Source of the DNA: Rhodoferax sp. BLA1
Lineage (GTDB): Bacteria > Pseudomonadota > Gammaproteobacteria > Burkholderiales > Burkholderiaceae_C
Length of the DNA stretch: 64,000 nt
Assembly: GCF_013416775.1 (NCBI RefSeq)
Contig: NZ_SZVI01000002.1
Location: 24,476-88,475, forward strand
Direction of reading: 5' to 3'
Every line of letters begins with the position of its first letter. Positions within the stretch are counted from its first letter, which is position 1. A model generated the notes under the pieces. It saw only the letters and a list, made by a program, of their open reading frames with translations, ran no database searches and had not been told where the DNA came from. A program made the position numbers and the translations under genes. Positions 1-8,962 of the stretch are shown piece by piece.

Positions 1-201
1 CGGATGCAGGATCTGTGCTGGCATCGTGGGTGCCGACGGCGAAGGGCTTGGTGCCGTTGGCGTCGGGTCGGTGGCGCTTGCCACTGGCGTGGCTGAAGTT
101 GACGGGGTATCAGGTGGCTGTTCTGGCCACCAGAACATCGCCACGCCAGCCAGCACGGCAATGCCAGCACACAGAAGCAGGAACCGGATGTATTTCTTCA
201 C
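1..201 (-). CDS. Truncated membrane-anchored protein with Pro/Ser/Thr-rich linker
   Basis: The left edge cuts a minus-strand gene; 67 codons are visible. It opens with GTG at 199-201, preceded at about 6 bases by an AGGAGA Shine-Dalgarno. Residues 1-4 are basic (VKKY) and residues 5-24 form one hydrophobic segment, so the protein is exported or anchored in the inner membrane by its N-terminus. From about residue 26 the sequence becomes a low-complexity run of Pro, Thr, Ser and Ala, typical of a flexible periplasmic linker before a folded domain. That domain lies outside the window, so no function is assigned. The gene is divergent from the sensor kinase to the right. Confidence 0.6.
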   Translation of the reverse strand, partial: MKKYIRFLLLCAGIAVLAGVAMFWWPEQPPDTPSTSATPVASATDPTPTAPSPSPSAPTMPAQILHP

Positions 202-698
202 GCCGTTCTCCTATAGGTTCATTGAGCCTGGCATGTGTTGCTCTGCCTTGGGTGACACCATCGCACCAATGATGTCGTTCAGAGTAAAGCCGCTCAGAGG
301 TGGTGCGAGCTTCAGTAACCGTCACTGCGCTCGACATAACAAATTACATTTTACCAAATGTAATTTGTGCATTCAGTCCACTAGTCAACCAACGACCACC
401 ATGCCGCTGACAAATTGGCACGACGTATACTGAAATTGCCCAATTTGATTGGCGCGCTTTCCTTCTTCTCCATGTGTTCATCCCGGGTTGATCCATGCAC
501 CACAAGTCTTTGCACCCGCCTTCGCCACCAGAACACAGGTGGCCAAACCATGTCAGTTCGGCGGGCTGCAGCACCCAGGCCGACCCTGTTGCATGTTTGG
601 GCGTGCCTCCCATATGCATGTTTTGTTGCCACCCGTGTCCCTAACCGGGCAAGTGGACTCGGTAATACCAGCGCTGCATGGAAAGGGGTGACCAAGCC
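202..698. other. Divergent intergenic region, no convincing gene
   Basis: Nearly 500 bases separate the truncated minus-strand gene from the sensor kinase. Open frames here lack ribosome-binding sites and look like chance. The stretch is AT-richer than its surroundings around 330-480 and contains the 11-base palindrome annotated separately at 340-367. It should hold promoters for both divergent genes, but I see no textbook -35/-10 pair. Confidence 0.5.
340..367. promoter_or_regulatory. Perfect 11-base palindrome, probable operator
   Basis: CAAATTACATT (340-350) and its exact reverse complement AATGTAATTTG (357-367) are separated by 6 bases. Arm length, spacing and AT-rich character fit a dimeric repressor or activator site rather than a terminator, as no T-tract follows. 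It lies about 140 bases upstream of the truncated minus-strand gene and 330 bases upstream of the sensor kinase. The binding protein is not known from the sequence. Confidence 0.5.
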
Positions 699-2720
699 AT
701 GATCGCTCCCCCCAACCGCGACTCCTCACTTGACTTTGGCTTGTTGCAACAGTCGGTGTCGCGCCAGCCTGGGCGCAACCGCCGGGCGGTGTGGTGGCTG
801 CTCGGGCTGCTGACGCTGCTGCTGGGTTCGGTGGTCACGCTGCTGCTGTACCTGAACAATTTTGAGGCCGAAGAGTCAGCCCGGCGCCGTGCAGCGGACG
901 CGCAGTGGCTGGAGCAAAGTGTGCAGTTCCACTTTCGCCGCCTGGAAGATGACCTGCTGGCGCTGGCGCGCCAGGCGGCCAGCCCGGCCGCTAGCCTGAC
1001 GCCAGCACCGGTGCCCAAAGGGGGTTTGTTGTCACTGGAGCCGGGGGTGTTGCTGGACCGCGGCTGGATCGCTGTCGGCCAGTCCGTGGCAGCCACTGGC
1101 GGGCCAGCGCGCTGGTTCACCGACGCCACCGCCCACCCAGTCAACGCCCAGGCCCAACAGACCATGCAGGCCACCACCGAAGGTTTGCGCCGGGCCGCTT
1201 TTGCCGGTGTGATGCTGCGCGCTGACGGCACCCCGACCGATGTGGTGTGGCTGGCCGTGCCGTTTTTTGACCGTGGCCAGTTTGTTGGCAACTATCTGGC
1301 GGCGGTGTCGCTGGAGCGCGCCCTGGCCGCGTTGGTGCCCACCTGGTTTTCACAAGACCACCAGGTGCGCCTGGTCGCCGATGATGACGCCGCTGCCAGC
1401 CGCTCCGGCTACCGTGTGGCGCTGAACCTGCCGGGCACCGATTTGTTTGTCCAGGTCGATCGCACCCAGGCCGAGCCCACCACCGTGCCACGCATCTTTT
1501 TCCTGGTGGCCCTGCTGTTTTTGCTGGGCATGCTGGTGGCCCTGTTTGCGCTGCGGCGCGACTTTGTCAAACGCCGCCAGGTGCAGGCCTTGCTGCAGGC
1601 CCAGGTGGCGCTGCGCACCGCGATGGAAAACTCGGTCACCACGGGTTTGCGCGCCTGGGATTTGCAGGGCCACATCCTGTATGTCAACGAGGCTTTCACA
1701 CGCCTGGTCGGCTTCAGCGCCAACGAGTTGCTGGGTTTGAAGATGCCGTTCCCGTACTGGCCACCCGATCAGCATGATTTTTTGGTTCAAGTGCACGAGG
1801 GCATCATCGCGCGCGGTACCTCGGGCAATGGGGTGGAGGTGCAGTTTGCCCACCGCGATGGTCACCTGATCGATGTGTTGATCCACGAATCACCGCTGAC
1901 GACCGCTGATGGTGAGCAGATTGGCTGGATGAGCTCGGTGCTGGACATCAGCGAGCGCAAACGCGCCCAGCGTATGGCCGCCCAGCAGCAGGAAAAATTG
2001 GAGGCGTCGGGCCGCCTGATTGCGGTGGGCGAGGTGGCCTCGACGCTGGCACATGAGCTCAACCAGCCGCTGGGTGCCCTCAGCAGTTTTGCCAATGGCC
2101 TGCTCAACCGCCTGGCCGACGGCAACATCACTCTGACCGAGTTGTTGCCGGTGGTGCAGCGCATGGCGCGCCTGGCGGACCGCGCTGGCGGCATCATCCG
2201 CCGTGTGAATGACTTTGCCCGGCGTCGTGAACTGGTGCGCCAGCGGCTGGATCTGGTGGCTTTTCTGACCCGTGTGCTGGCGGCGCGCAGCGACAGCGAC
2301 GGCACGCCCGCACAGTGGCTGGCGCCAGCGCAGCCGATGTGGGTGGAGGCCGACGAATTGCTGCTGGAGCATCTGGTCAACAACCTGGTAGGCAACGCGC
2401 AGGACTGGGCGCCACACGGCAGCACCCCGGCCCAGGTGTGGATCGACTTGCGCCAGGACCTTACACACGGTCTGGCCGCGCTGTCGGTGTCCGACACCGG
2501 GCCGGGGGTCAGCGAGGAGGCGTTGTCGAGCATCTTCAACGCCTTTGTCAGCCACAAACAAGGTGGCATGGGCATGGGCCTGGCGATCTGTCGCTCCATC
2601 GTCGAGGCCCACCACGGACGCCTGGAGGTCGGGCGCGACCCGGTGCTGGGCGGCGCCCGGTTTACCGCCTACCTGCCGCTGGCCCCAGGGCTGGCGCAAC
2701 TGCATAAGGGAACAGCATGA
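699..2720 (+). CDS. PAS-domain sensor histidine kinase (DctS-like)
   Basis: Membrane sensor of a two-component system, 673 residues. A transmembrane helix spans about residues 29-51, a periplasmic sensor region runs to about 262, and a second helix lies at about 263-285. A cytoplasmic PAS domain (about 305-415) follows. The phospho-acceptor is His452 in AHELNQPLG, followed by N-box LVNNLVGNAQ, G1 box DTGPGVS and G2 box GMGMGLAI. The start at 699 is preferred over an in-frame ATG at 678 because AAAGGGG lies 9 bases before 699. Domain order and the overlapping FixJ-type partner resemble the Rhodobacter DctS/DctR C4-dicarboxylate sensor. The true ligand is unknown and no transporter gene is adjacent. 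Confidence 0.9.
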   Translation: MIAPPNRDSSLDFGLLQQSVSRQPGRNRRAVWWLLGLLTLLLGSVVTLLLYLNNFEAEESARRRAADAQWLEQSVQFHFRRLEDDLLALARQAASPAASLTPAPVPKGGLLSLEPGVLLDRGWIAVGQSVAATGGPARWFTDATAHPVNAQAQQTMQATTEGLRRAAFAGVMLRADGTPTDVVWLAVPFFDRGQFVGNYLAAVSLERALAALVPTWFSQDHQVRLVADDDAAASRSGYRVALNLPGTDLFVQVDRTQAEPTTVPRIFFLVALLFLLGMLVALFALRRDFVKRRQVQALLQAQVALRTAMENSVTTGLRAWDLQGHILYVNEAFTRLVGFSANELLGLKMPFPYWPPDQHDFLVQVHEGIIARGTSGNGVEVQFAHRDGHLIDVLIHESPLTTADGEQIGWMSSVLDISERKRAQRMAAQQQEKLEASGRLIAVGEVASTLAHELNQPLGALSSFANGLLNRLADGNITLTELLPVVQRMARLADRAGGIIRRVNDFARRRELVRQRLDLVAFLTRVLAARSDSDGTPAQWLAPAQPMWVEADELLLEHLVNNLVGNAQDWAPHGSTPAQVWIDLRQDLTHGLAALSVSDTGPGVSEEALSSIFNAFVSHKQGGMGMGLAICRSIVEAHHGRLEVGRDPVLGGARFTAYLPLAPGLAQLHKGTA

Positions 2721-3346
2721 AACGACCTGGATTGCATATCGTTGATGACGACCCGGACGTCCGCGATGGACTGGCCTGGTTGTTTGACTCGCGTGGTTAT
2801 GCACCCACCACCTGGGACGGTGGGGCGCCTTTTCTCGACGCGTTGCGTCAACGCACCGGCGACTGGAAAGCCTCGGTGGTCTTGATGGACCTGCGCATGG
2901 CGCCCTTGTCGGGCCTGGCCACTTTTGAGCAGCTCAAACTGCTGCGTTGTCCCTGGCCGGTGCTGTTTCTGACCGGCCATGGCGATGTCAGCATGGCGGT
3001 GGCGGCGGTCAAGAACGGTGCCTGGGACTTTCTGGAAAAGCCGTTCCAGGACAACGAATTGGTGGACCGGGTGGCGCAGGCGCTGGTGGCTGCCAGCGCG
3101 GTGCAGGACGATGATGCCGAGGCCAAACGCCTGCGCCAGGCGCTGGCGGTCTTGAGCCCTCGCGAACGCGAGGTGCTCGACGAGCTGATTCGCGGCCACT
3201 ACAACAAGACCATTGCCGAGCACCTGGGCATCACGGCGCGCACGGTGGAATTTCACCGCGCCAACATTTTCGAGAAGATGGGTGTGAGTTCAGCCATAGA
3301 ACTGGCGCACAAGCTGGGCCGCCTGCAGCCTATGGGTTCTCAGTGA
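2717..3346 (+). CDS. FixJ/LuxR-family response regulator (DctR-like)
   Basis: A 209-residue DNA-binding response regulator, partner of the preceding kinase: its ATG overlaps the kinase stop by four bases (ATGA), implying translational coupling. The receiver domain occupies residues 5-120. The acidic pocket is DDD at 10-12, the phospho-acceptor is Asp58 in LMDLRM, and the conserved Lys is in LEKPF. The C-terminal LuxR-type helix-turn-helix starts at LSPREREVL and contains TARTVEFHR, the recognition-helix signature of the FixJ/NarL group. Phosphorylation probably drives dimerisation and transcription activation. The target genes are not identifiable. Confidence 0.92.
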   Translation: MKRPGLHIVDDDPDVRDGLAWLFDSRGYAPTTWDGGAPFLDALRQRTGDWKASVVLMDLRMAPLSGLATFEQLKLLRCPWPVLFLTGHGDVSMAVAAVKNGAWDFLEKPFQDNELVDRVAQALVAASAVQDDDAEAKRLRQALAVLSPREREVLDELIRGHYNKTIAEHLGITARTVEFHRANIFEKMGVSSAIELAHKLGRLQPMGSQ

Positions 3347-3359
3347 ATAAAGTGACAAA

Positions 3360-3404
3360 ATGGCATCTAGCCCTTATCAATAAAGGGTAAGTCGCTACTT
3401 TTTT
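3360..3404 (+). repeat. Interspersed palindrome copy 1
   Basis: CTAGCCCTTAT, a short loop, AAAGGGTA, then a GTCGCTAC tail: same architecture as the other copies. It lies just after the response regulator stop and may act as a transcript-end hairpin for that operon. Confidence 0.7.
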
Positions 3405-3513
3405 TGATATCAAGTTGTTTTACGAATGTAACTGGCGGGGTACAAATGGCCGAGGGCTTGCGGCACAATTCAGGCACTGGACCAAAGATCAAATTTAACT
3501 GAGGACCCTTCGC

Positions 3514-4623
3514 ATGACTAAACCTATCAAACGTATTGCCGTCTGCACAGGCGGCGGTGACGCCCCCGGCCTGAACGCCGTGATTCAATCGGTGGTGATC
3601 GCCGCTGACAACATGGGCTGGCAGTGTTATGGCATTCGCGACGGGTTCAACGGCATCATGTTCCCCGAGCGTTACCCCGAAGGCGGCGTCTACCGCCTGA
3701 CCCGTGACAAGGTGCGGGGTATCGGCCACCTGGGTGGCACGATTCTGGGCACCACCAACAAGGGCAACCCACTGCATTTTCCGGTCAACATGCCCGACGG
3801 CACGGTGCGTGAAATCGACCGCTCGGACGAGCTGCTGACCTATTTCGCTACCCACGAGATCGACGCGCTGGTGTCCATTGGTGGGGACGGCTCCTTGACC
3901 ATTGCCGACGCGCTGCACCGCAAGGGCCTGCGTGTGGTGGGTGTGCCCAAAACCATTGACAACGACCTGGACAAAACATACACCACCTTCGGTTTTGACA
4001 CCGCCGTGGGTTTTGCCACGGAATGTATTGACCGCCTGCACAGCACCGCCGAGAGCCACCAGCGTGTGATGGTGGTCGAGGTGATGGGCCGCTACGCCGG
4101 CTGGATTGCCCTGCACGCCGGTATTGCGGGCAACGCCCACGCGATTCTGATCCCAGAGATCCCGTTTGACCTGGACCAGGTCACGGCCAAGCTCCTGAAA
4201 CGCGAGGCCGACGGTCACCTGTATTCCATCGTGGTGGTGGCCGAGGGTGCACTGGCCAAGGACGGCAAACGCGAACTGCTGGCGCCGGCTGAGACGGGGC
4301 GCGCCGAGCGTCTGGGCGGCATTGGTGAGAACGTTGCCGAGGCTTTGGGCCGGAGCACCGGCAAGGACACACGGGTAGTGGTGCTGGGTCACCTGTTGCG
4401 CGGCGGCAGCCCCACCGCGTTTGACCGGCTGGCGGCCCTGCGTTTTGGTGCCGCTGCGGTACGGGCACTGGATGCGGGCAAAACCGGCGTGATGGTGTCT
4501 CTCGGTGTCAACGGTGTGGACTACGTGACGTTGGAAGAAGTGGCTGGCCACATCCGCAACGTGCCGATGGACTGTGATTCCCTGCAAACCGGGCGTGACC
4601 TGGGCATTGCCTTCGGCGACTGA
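3514..4623 (+). CDS. pfkA: 6-phosphofructokinase with mixed ATP/PPi signature
   Basis: Cytoplasmic glycolytic kinase of 369 residues converting fructose-6-phosphate to fructose-1,6-bisphosphate. It shows GGGDAPGLN near the N-terminus, the nucleotide-loop motif GGDGS (123-127), the catalytic motif PKTIDND (145-151) and the sugar-phosphate motif EVMGRYAGWIAL. In this family Gly at the fourth position of GGDG favours ATP and Asp (GGDD) favours pyrophosphate. Lys in PKTIDND is typical of pyrophosphate enzymes and of the 'group III' ATP enzymes of actinomycetes. The combination here (Gly plus Lys) points to a group III type, probably ATP-using and perhaps lacking classical allostery. ACTGAGGACC supplies a ribosome-binding site. 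It is monocistronic, with a stem-loop downstream. Confidence 0.9.
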   Translation: MTKPIKRIAVCTGGGDAPGLNAVIQSVVIAADNMGWQCYGIRDGFNGIMFPERYPEGGVYRLTRDKVRGIGHLGGTILGTTNKGNPLHFPVNMPDGTVREIDRSDELLTYFATHEIDALVSIGGDGSLTIADALHRKGLRVVGVPKTIDNDLDKTYTTFGFDTAVGFATECIDRLHSTAESHQRVMVVEVMGRYAGWIALHAGIAGNAHAILIPEIPFDLDQVTAKLLKREADGHLYSIVVVAEGALAKDGKRELLAPAETGRAERLGGIGENVAEALGRSTGKDTRVVVLGHLLRGGSPTAFDRLAALRFGAAAVRALDAGKTGVMVSLGVNGVDYVTLEEVAGHIRNVPMDCDSLQTGRDLGIAFGD

Positions 4624-4638
4624 GCTTGTGCGCAGCCA

Positions 4639-4659
4639 CGGGTGTCTTTGAGACACCCG
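4639..4659 (+). terminator. Stem-loop after pfkA
   Basis: CGGGTGTCT (4639-4647), loop TTG, AGACACCCG (4651-4659): a perfect 9-base stem 15 bases after the pfkA stop. No U-tract follows, so it could be a weak intrinsic terminator or an mRNA-end stabiliser. Confidence 0.55.
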
Positions 4660-4823
4660 CAGCGCCTGGGATTTTCGGGAGCAACTGAGCGTTGCGCAGG
4701 CCAGAGAAAGGGTGTGCAAAGGGGTCAATTCCTGGCCCGATGGCTGTTCAATTTCGGTACACTCTTTTTGCCGTCACTACCTCTTGTTGTAGAGGGTGTC
4801 GGCAACGGGGTTGGTCTATCAGC

Positions 4824-6095
4824 ATGCACATCGCTCATCCATATCGCGCAAACAAGCCTTGGCAGCTTTGGCAACGGCTGGGCGCCAGCGCATCGGTCTT
4901 TCTGAGTCTGTGCTGTCCGGGCGGGGTCTGGGCGCAGGACGAGTTTGCTGCGCCTGACTGGCCCAGCATCAGCCTGCATGGTTTTGGCACCCTGGGTGCC
5001 ACCCGCGCAGACACCGACCGCGCCCAGTTTGTGCGTGATCTGTCGCAACCCAATGGTGCGGGCACACGTTGGACCAGCAAGGTTGACAGCCTGCTGGGCC
5101 TGCAGGCCAATGTCCAGTTCAGCCCCAGCACAGAAGCTGTGGTGCAGGCGGTGACGCGCTACCACGCCGACTCCAGTTACCGGCCAGAGCTGACCTGGGC
5201 TTTTTTGCGGCACGATTTTTCGTCTGACCTGTCCGTGCGCGCCGGGCGCTTGGGCACCGAGTTCTACATGCTGGGTGATTCCCGGCTGGTGGGTTACTCC
5301 AACATCAGCGTGCGGCCTTCGCCGGATTTTTACGGTTCATTGGTGTTTTCCTACATCGATGGTGTCGACCTGAGTGCCACCCTGCCGGTGGCGTCGGGTT
5401 TGCTCACAGGCAAAGTTTTCTGGGGGCAGTCACCTGAAAAGACGCCCTATGCACCCGGCATCTTGTGGGACCTGCGAGGCTCCAACTTGGTGGGGGGAAA
5501 TCTGGATTACAGCCTGGGTTCCTGGCAGGTTCGCTTGAGCCATGTTCAGGTGCGCTTTAACCATGAAATGCCGGTCGACGCCTTGTTGCGATCCATCGGC
5601 GACCCCCTGCAGGGTGTGTCCTATCTGTCCTTGGTGCCGCAAATGGCCATGGCAGATAGCCGGACGAATTTCAACTCCCTTGGTCTGGTGTATGACCAGG
5701 GACCACTGAACGTCCAGCTGATGTTCAATCAGATCAAGCACGACGGTGCAGCCTATGCCGACACCAAGGCCGCTTACATGCAGGCCGCCTACCGCATGGG
5801 CGCGGTGACACCTTACCTGGGTGTGTCGCGCAGTTTTTCCGACATGGACACCTTGCCTTCCAGCGCTGTCCCAGGGGTCGATTCGTTGACCTCCTTGTTG
5901 GTGGCGCAAAGTGTTACCAACCAGCACACCTACACCTTGGGTGGCCGCTGGGATGTGCAGAAGAATCTGGCCCTCAAGGCACAGGTGGACTGGGTGCATG
6001 GCAAGCCAACGTCCAAGTTCCCGTTCAAAACCGTTCAGTCCGACTGGGATGGCCGCATGACCGTTTTCAGCCTGACGCTGGATTTTGTGTTCTGA
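4824..6095 (+). CDS. Outer-membrane beta-barrel (porin-like) protein
   Basis: A 423-residue exported protein. An atypical signal peptide of about 38 residues ends at VWAQ/DEF. The mature part begins with a beta-strand pattern (SISLHGFGTLGAT) and alternates polar and hydrophobic residues throughout. It ends in Phe (TLDFVF), the Omp85/BAM C-terminal signature of barrel proteins. I chose ATG 4824 because it places the basic stretch and hydrophobic core correctly; an upstream in-frame ATG at 4692 gives no signal peptide. It starts a three-gene unit with the phosphate-binding-like protein (7 bases downstream) and a GGDEF/EAL protein, suggesting a trans-envelope signalling or uptake module rather than a general porin. 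Confidence 0.75.
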   Translation: MHIAHPYRANKPWQLWQRLGASASVFLSLCCPGGVWAQDEFAAPDWPSISLHGFGTLGATRADTDRAQFVRDLSQPNGAGTRWTSKVDSLLGLQANVQFSPSTEAVVQAVTRYHADSSYRPELTWAFLRHDFSSDLSVRAGRLGTEFYMLGDSRLVGYSNISVRPSPDFYGSLVFSYIDGVDLSATLPVASGLLTGKVFWGQSPEKTPYAPGILWDLRGSNLVGGNLDYSLGSWQVRLSHVQVRFNHEMPVDALLRSIGDPLQGVSYLSLVPQMAMADSRTNFNSLGLVYDQGPLNVQLMFNQIKHDGAAYADTKAAYMQAAYRMGAVTPYLGVSRSFSDMDTLPSSAVPGVDSLTSLLVAQSVTNQHTYTLGGRWDVQKNLALKAQVDWVHGKPTSKFPFKTVQSDWDGRMTVFSLTLDFVF

Positions 6096-6101
6096 GCCGC
6101 C

Positions 6102-6527
6102 ATGAAACTCTGGCGATTGACCTTGTTCGTGGCGCTGTGGGGTCTGGGCGCGGTTGGTTGTGCGGAACCGGTGGTGGTGGTGAATGCCGCTAGCACCATC
6201 ACCCGGCTTGGCCAGGACGATGTGGTCAATATTTTCCTGGGGCGTTACCGCAGACTGCCCAGCGGTGGCACCGCGGTGCCGATTGATCAGCCTGAGAACA
6301 CGGCCTTGCGCACCGAGTTTTACCGCAAGCTGGTCAACAAAGAACCCAATGAGATCAGCGCTTACTGGGCACGCCTGCTTTTTTCAGGCAAAACCTCACC
6401 ACCGCTGCAGACGGCCAACGCCAACGAGGTGATGCTGTTGTTGGCGGATCAGCCGGGCGGCATTGCCTACATGGATCGCAGCCAGGTCGACCGGCGTTTT
6501 CGCATCGTGATGGAATTTCCTCGATGA
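6102..6527 (+). CDS. Small phosphate-ABC-type periplasmic binding-like protein
   Basis: A 141-residue exported protein with a signal peptide through about residue 21, ending near GCAEP; Cys20 lies in VGCAE, so a lipobox is possible but imperfect. The rest resembles a single lobe of the PstS-like binding fold (PBP-like family): VVVNAASTITRLGQDDVVNIFLG, then a Pro-Leu-Pro-type loop, and GGIAYMDRS near the end. It is half the usual length of a transport binding protein, so it probably senses or scaffolds rather than feeding a transporter. It lies 7 bases after the barrel gene and overlaps the following GGDEF/EAL gene by 4 bases, so the three should be co-translated. Confidence 0.75.
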   Translation: MKLWRLTLFVALWGLGAVGCAEPVVVVNAASTITRLGQDDVVNIFLGRYRRLPSGGTAVPIDQPENTALRTEFYRKLVNKEPNEISAYWARLLFSGKTSPPLQTANANEVMLLLADQPGGIAYMDRSQVDRRFRIVMEFPR

Positions 6528-8938
6528 GGCGGCCCCCGCGCGCATTGACGGCGGCTTGGCGTCTGCGCGGATTGTTGGTGCGCTCGACCTTGGCGGTGAT
6601 CGCCACGTCCCTTTTGGCCGGCCTGATTGCCGTGGCCTACACCGCCCATGCCACCAGCCAACGCGCCCACCTGGCGTCACAAACACGTTTGGCCGAGCTG
6701 CTTGACACCATGGAAAGCACCCTGGCGGTGGCGTGTTTTGTCAAGGACCAGACGCTGGCCCACGAGCTGGCGCAGGGGCTGTTGAACAACTCAGATGTGC
6801 TGGCGGTCAGCATCTCGACCGAAGAAGAATTGCTGGCGGACAAACGCCGTGGGCCGTCCACCGGCACCGCCAGCGGACCCTCGCTCAAACGCCTGATCTA
6901 CTCCCCCTTTGACAAGCAGATGCTGGTCGGTCGGATTGTGCTGACCCCCGACCCCAAGGTGATCAACGCCCGCATCAGTGAAGAGGTTTGGCTCGCGGCG
7001 ATTCAGCTCAGCTGGCAGCTGGGCATGGTGACCTTTGCGGTGGTGCTGATCATGTTGCTGTTCATCGTGCGCCCGATCCAGGCCATGTCGGACCGCCTGC
7101 ACCGGATGGACCCCACGGCCGGTGAGCGCCTCGCCATACCGGCCCGGCACGGCAGCACCGAAATCGGCCAGCTGGTGGTGGACATCAATGCCCTGTCAGA
7201 CCGCCTGACCGGCGCCCTGGCGACCGAGCGTGAACTGCGTTTGCAGGGTGAGATCGACGAGAAGAAATTCCACACCATTTTTGACAACGCCGAGTCGGGC
7301 CTGTTCCTCATGGACAACCAGGGTGGCTTGTCGTCCTGGAACCCGGCTTTTGCCAGGCTGTTTGGCATCCACCGGCAGTCTGCCAACGGGGTGTCGCCAG
7401 CGCTCAACATCAAACAGCTGCCCTGGCACAGCCCGGATCAGATGGGTGGGCTGTTGCAAAAGGCGTTGCGCCAGAACAATGCGGTGACCCAAGACCTGCA
7501 GGTGCAGATGCCGGGCAGTGGGCGCAGCTGGATCAACATGGTGCTGCGCTCCGTGGGCGACAACCTGCTGCAAGGTGTGATGCATGACGTCAGCCACCTC
7601 AAGGAGTCGGAGGCCTCGGCCCGGCAACTGGCCATCACCGACTCGCTCACCGGCCTGGCCAACCGCCAGGGCCTGCAAGACCGTCTGCATGCCCATGTGC
7701 AGGACTATGCCGCGTCAAAAAAGGGGGGCTTTGCGCTTTTGCTGGTCAACCTGGATGAGTTCCGGCGTATCAACGAAGGCATGGGTTTGCCTGCTGGTGA
7801 CGCCATCCTGCAGGCCACCACCCGCCGCCTGTCGGCGTGTGTCAACAGTGACGACACCCTGGCGCGCCTGAGTGCCGACAACTTCGGCATCATCTTGAAC
7901 CAGATCACCCAGGGTGAAGCGGTGGACCGCATTGTCAGCCGCATCGCGCAGGCCATCCGGCAGCCCTATTTTGTCGACGGCTCACCGATCAGCCTGCATG
8001 CCAGCATGGGTGTGGCCTTGTTCCCGAGTGACGGTTTTGATGTGCCCTCGCTGCTGCGCCAAGCCGAGCTGGCCATGGACAGCGCCAAATCGGCGGGCGG
8101 CGACAGCCATGTGTTCTTCAACCCGCTGCTGACAGAAGCGGCAGAACAACGCCGCCACATGGAGAGTGACCTGCGCAGTGCCATCCGCAATCAGGAATTC
8201 GTGCTGTTTTACCAACCCGTCGTTGATCTGGTGACCCAACGCCTGTGTGGTGCCGAGGCCCTGATCCGCTGGCGCCACCCGACCCGTGGCCTGGTCATGC
8301 CCGACAGCTTCATCCCGCTGGCCGAAAAAACCGGCTTGGTGGTCGAGATGGGCCTGATGATGCTGGACGTGGCCTGCCAGCAACTGGCCAGCTGGCAAAA
8401 CCAGGGCCTGGACTACAACTTGTCGCTCAATGTCTCCGGCAGACAGATCCCGGATGGGTTACCACCGGCCAAGCTGCAAGAGATGGCACGACGTTACGGT
8501 ATCACCCCGTCGAAACTGGCGCTGGAGATCACCGAAGGGGTGATGCTGCACGATGTCGACAAATCGCTAGGCTGGCTCAAAGAGGTGCACGAACTGGGCT
8601 TTAAGGTCTACCTGGATGACTTTGGCACCGGTTACTCCTCACTGTCTTACCTCAAGCTGTTTCCGGTGGACACCTTGAAGGTCGACAAGTCCTTTGTGCG
8701 TGACATGCAAGACGGCAGCAACGAACACACCCTGGTGGGCGCCATCATCGCCATGGGACGCAGCCTGGGCCTGGACATCGTCGCCGAAGGGGTGGAGTTA
8801 CAAAGCCATTTGACCGCGCTGCAACGCATGGGCTGCCACTATGCACAGGGTTATTATTTTTCACGGCCCGTGCCAGCTGAAGAGTTTGACGCGGTCGCCA
8901 CCCGGGTCACGGCACTCTTGGCAGCACCCCAGCCCTGA
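6524..8938 (+). CDS. Membrane GGDEF/EAL protein, predicted c-di-GMP phosphodiesterase
   Basis: 804 residues. A transmembrane helix near residues 17-40 and another near 164-185 enclose a periplasmic sensor domain; a HAMP linker, a PAS domain (about 245-360), GGDEF (about 370-530) and EAL (about 545-795) domains follow. The GGDEF signature is replaced by SADNF, so cyclase activity is unlikely. The EAL domain keeps EALIRW, the Glu-Ile-Thr-Glu motif and DDFGTGYSS, the metal and catalytic signatures of an active phosphodiesterase. Its ATG overlaps the preceding stop (ATGA). The natural reading is that the barrel and small binding-like protein pass a periplasmic signal to this enzyme. Confidence 0.88.
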   Translation: MRRPPRALTAAWRLRGLLVRSTLAVIATSLLAGLIAVAYTAHATSQRAHLASQTRLAELLDTMESTLAVACFVKDQTLAHELAQGLLNNSDVLAVSISTEEELLADKRRGPSTGTASGPSLKRLIYSPFDKQMLVGRIVLTPDPKVINARISEEVWLAAIQLSWQLGMVTFAVVLIMLLFIVRPIQAMSDRLHRMDPTAGERLAIPARHGSTEIGQLVVDINALSDRLTGALATERELRLQGEIDEKKFHTIFDNAESGLFLMDNQGGLSSWNPAFARLFGIHRQSANGVSPALNIKQLPWHSPDQMGGLLQKALRQNNAVTQDLQVQMPGSGRSWINMVLRSVGDNLLQGVMHDVSHLKESEASARQLAITDSLTGLANRQGLQDRLHAHVQDYAASKKGGFALLLVNLDEFRRINEGMGLPAGDAILQATTRRLSACVNSDDTLARLSADNFGIILNQITQGEAVDRIVSRIAQAIRQPYFVDGSPISLHASMGVALFPSDGFDVPSLLRQAELAMDSAKSAGGDSHVFFNPLLTEAAEQRRHMESDLRSAIRNQEFVLFYQPVVDLVTQRLCGAEALIRWRHPTRGLVMPDSFIPLAEKTGLVVEMGLMMLDVACQQLASWQNQGLDYNLSLNVSGRQIPDGLPPAKLQEMARRYGITPSKLALEITEGVMLHDVDKSLGWLKEVHELGFKVYLDDFGTGYSSLSYLKLFPVDTLKVDKSFVRDMQDGSNEHTLVGAIIAMGRSLGLDIVAEGVELQSHLTALQRMGCHYAQGYYFSRPVPAEEFDAVATRVTALLAAPQP

Positions 8939-8962
8939 TGTGATCTGGACCATTCTGAACTG

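Noticed and set aside
415..702. Small open frames in the left intergenic region
   Set aside because: No ribosome-binding sites, several overlapping alternatives, no protein-like features.
3399..3412. TTGATATCAA near copy 1 as an FNR site
   Set aside because: The two half-sites abut without the four-base spacer required for FNR.
3367..4728. A 453-codon minus-strand frame opposite pfkA
   Set aside because: It is antisense to a clear phosphofructokinase and has the His/Gln/Val-rich composition of a shadow frame.
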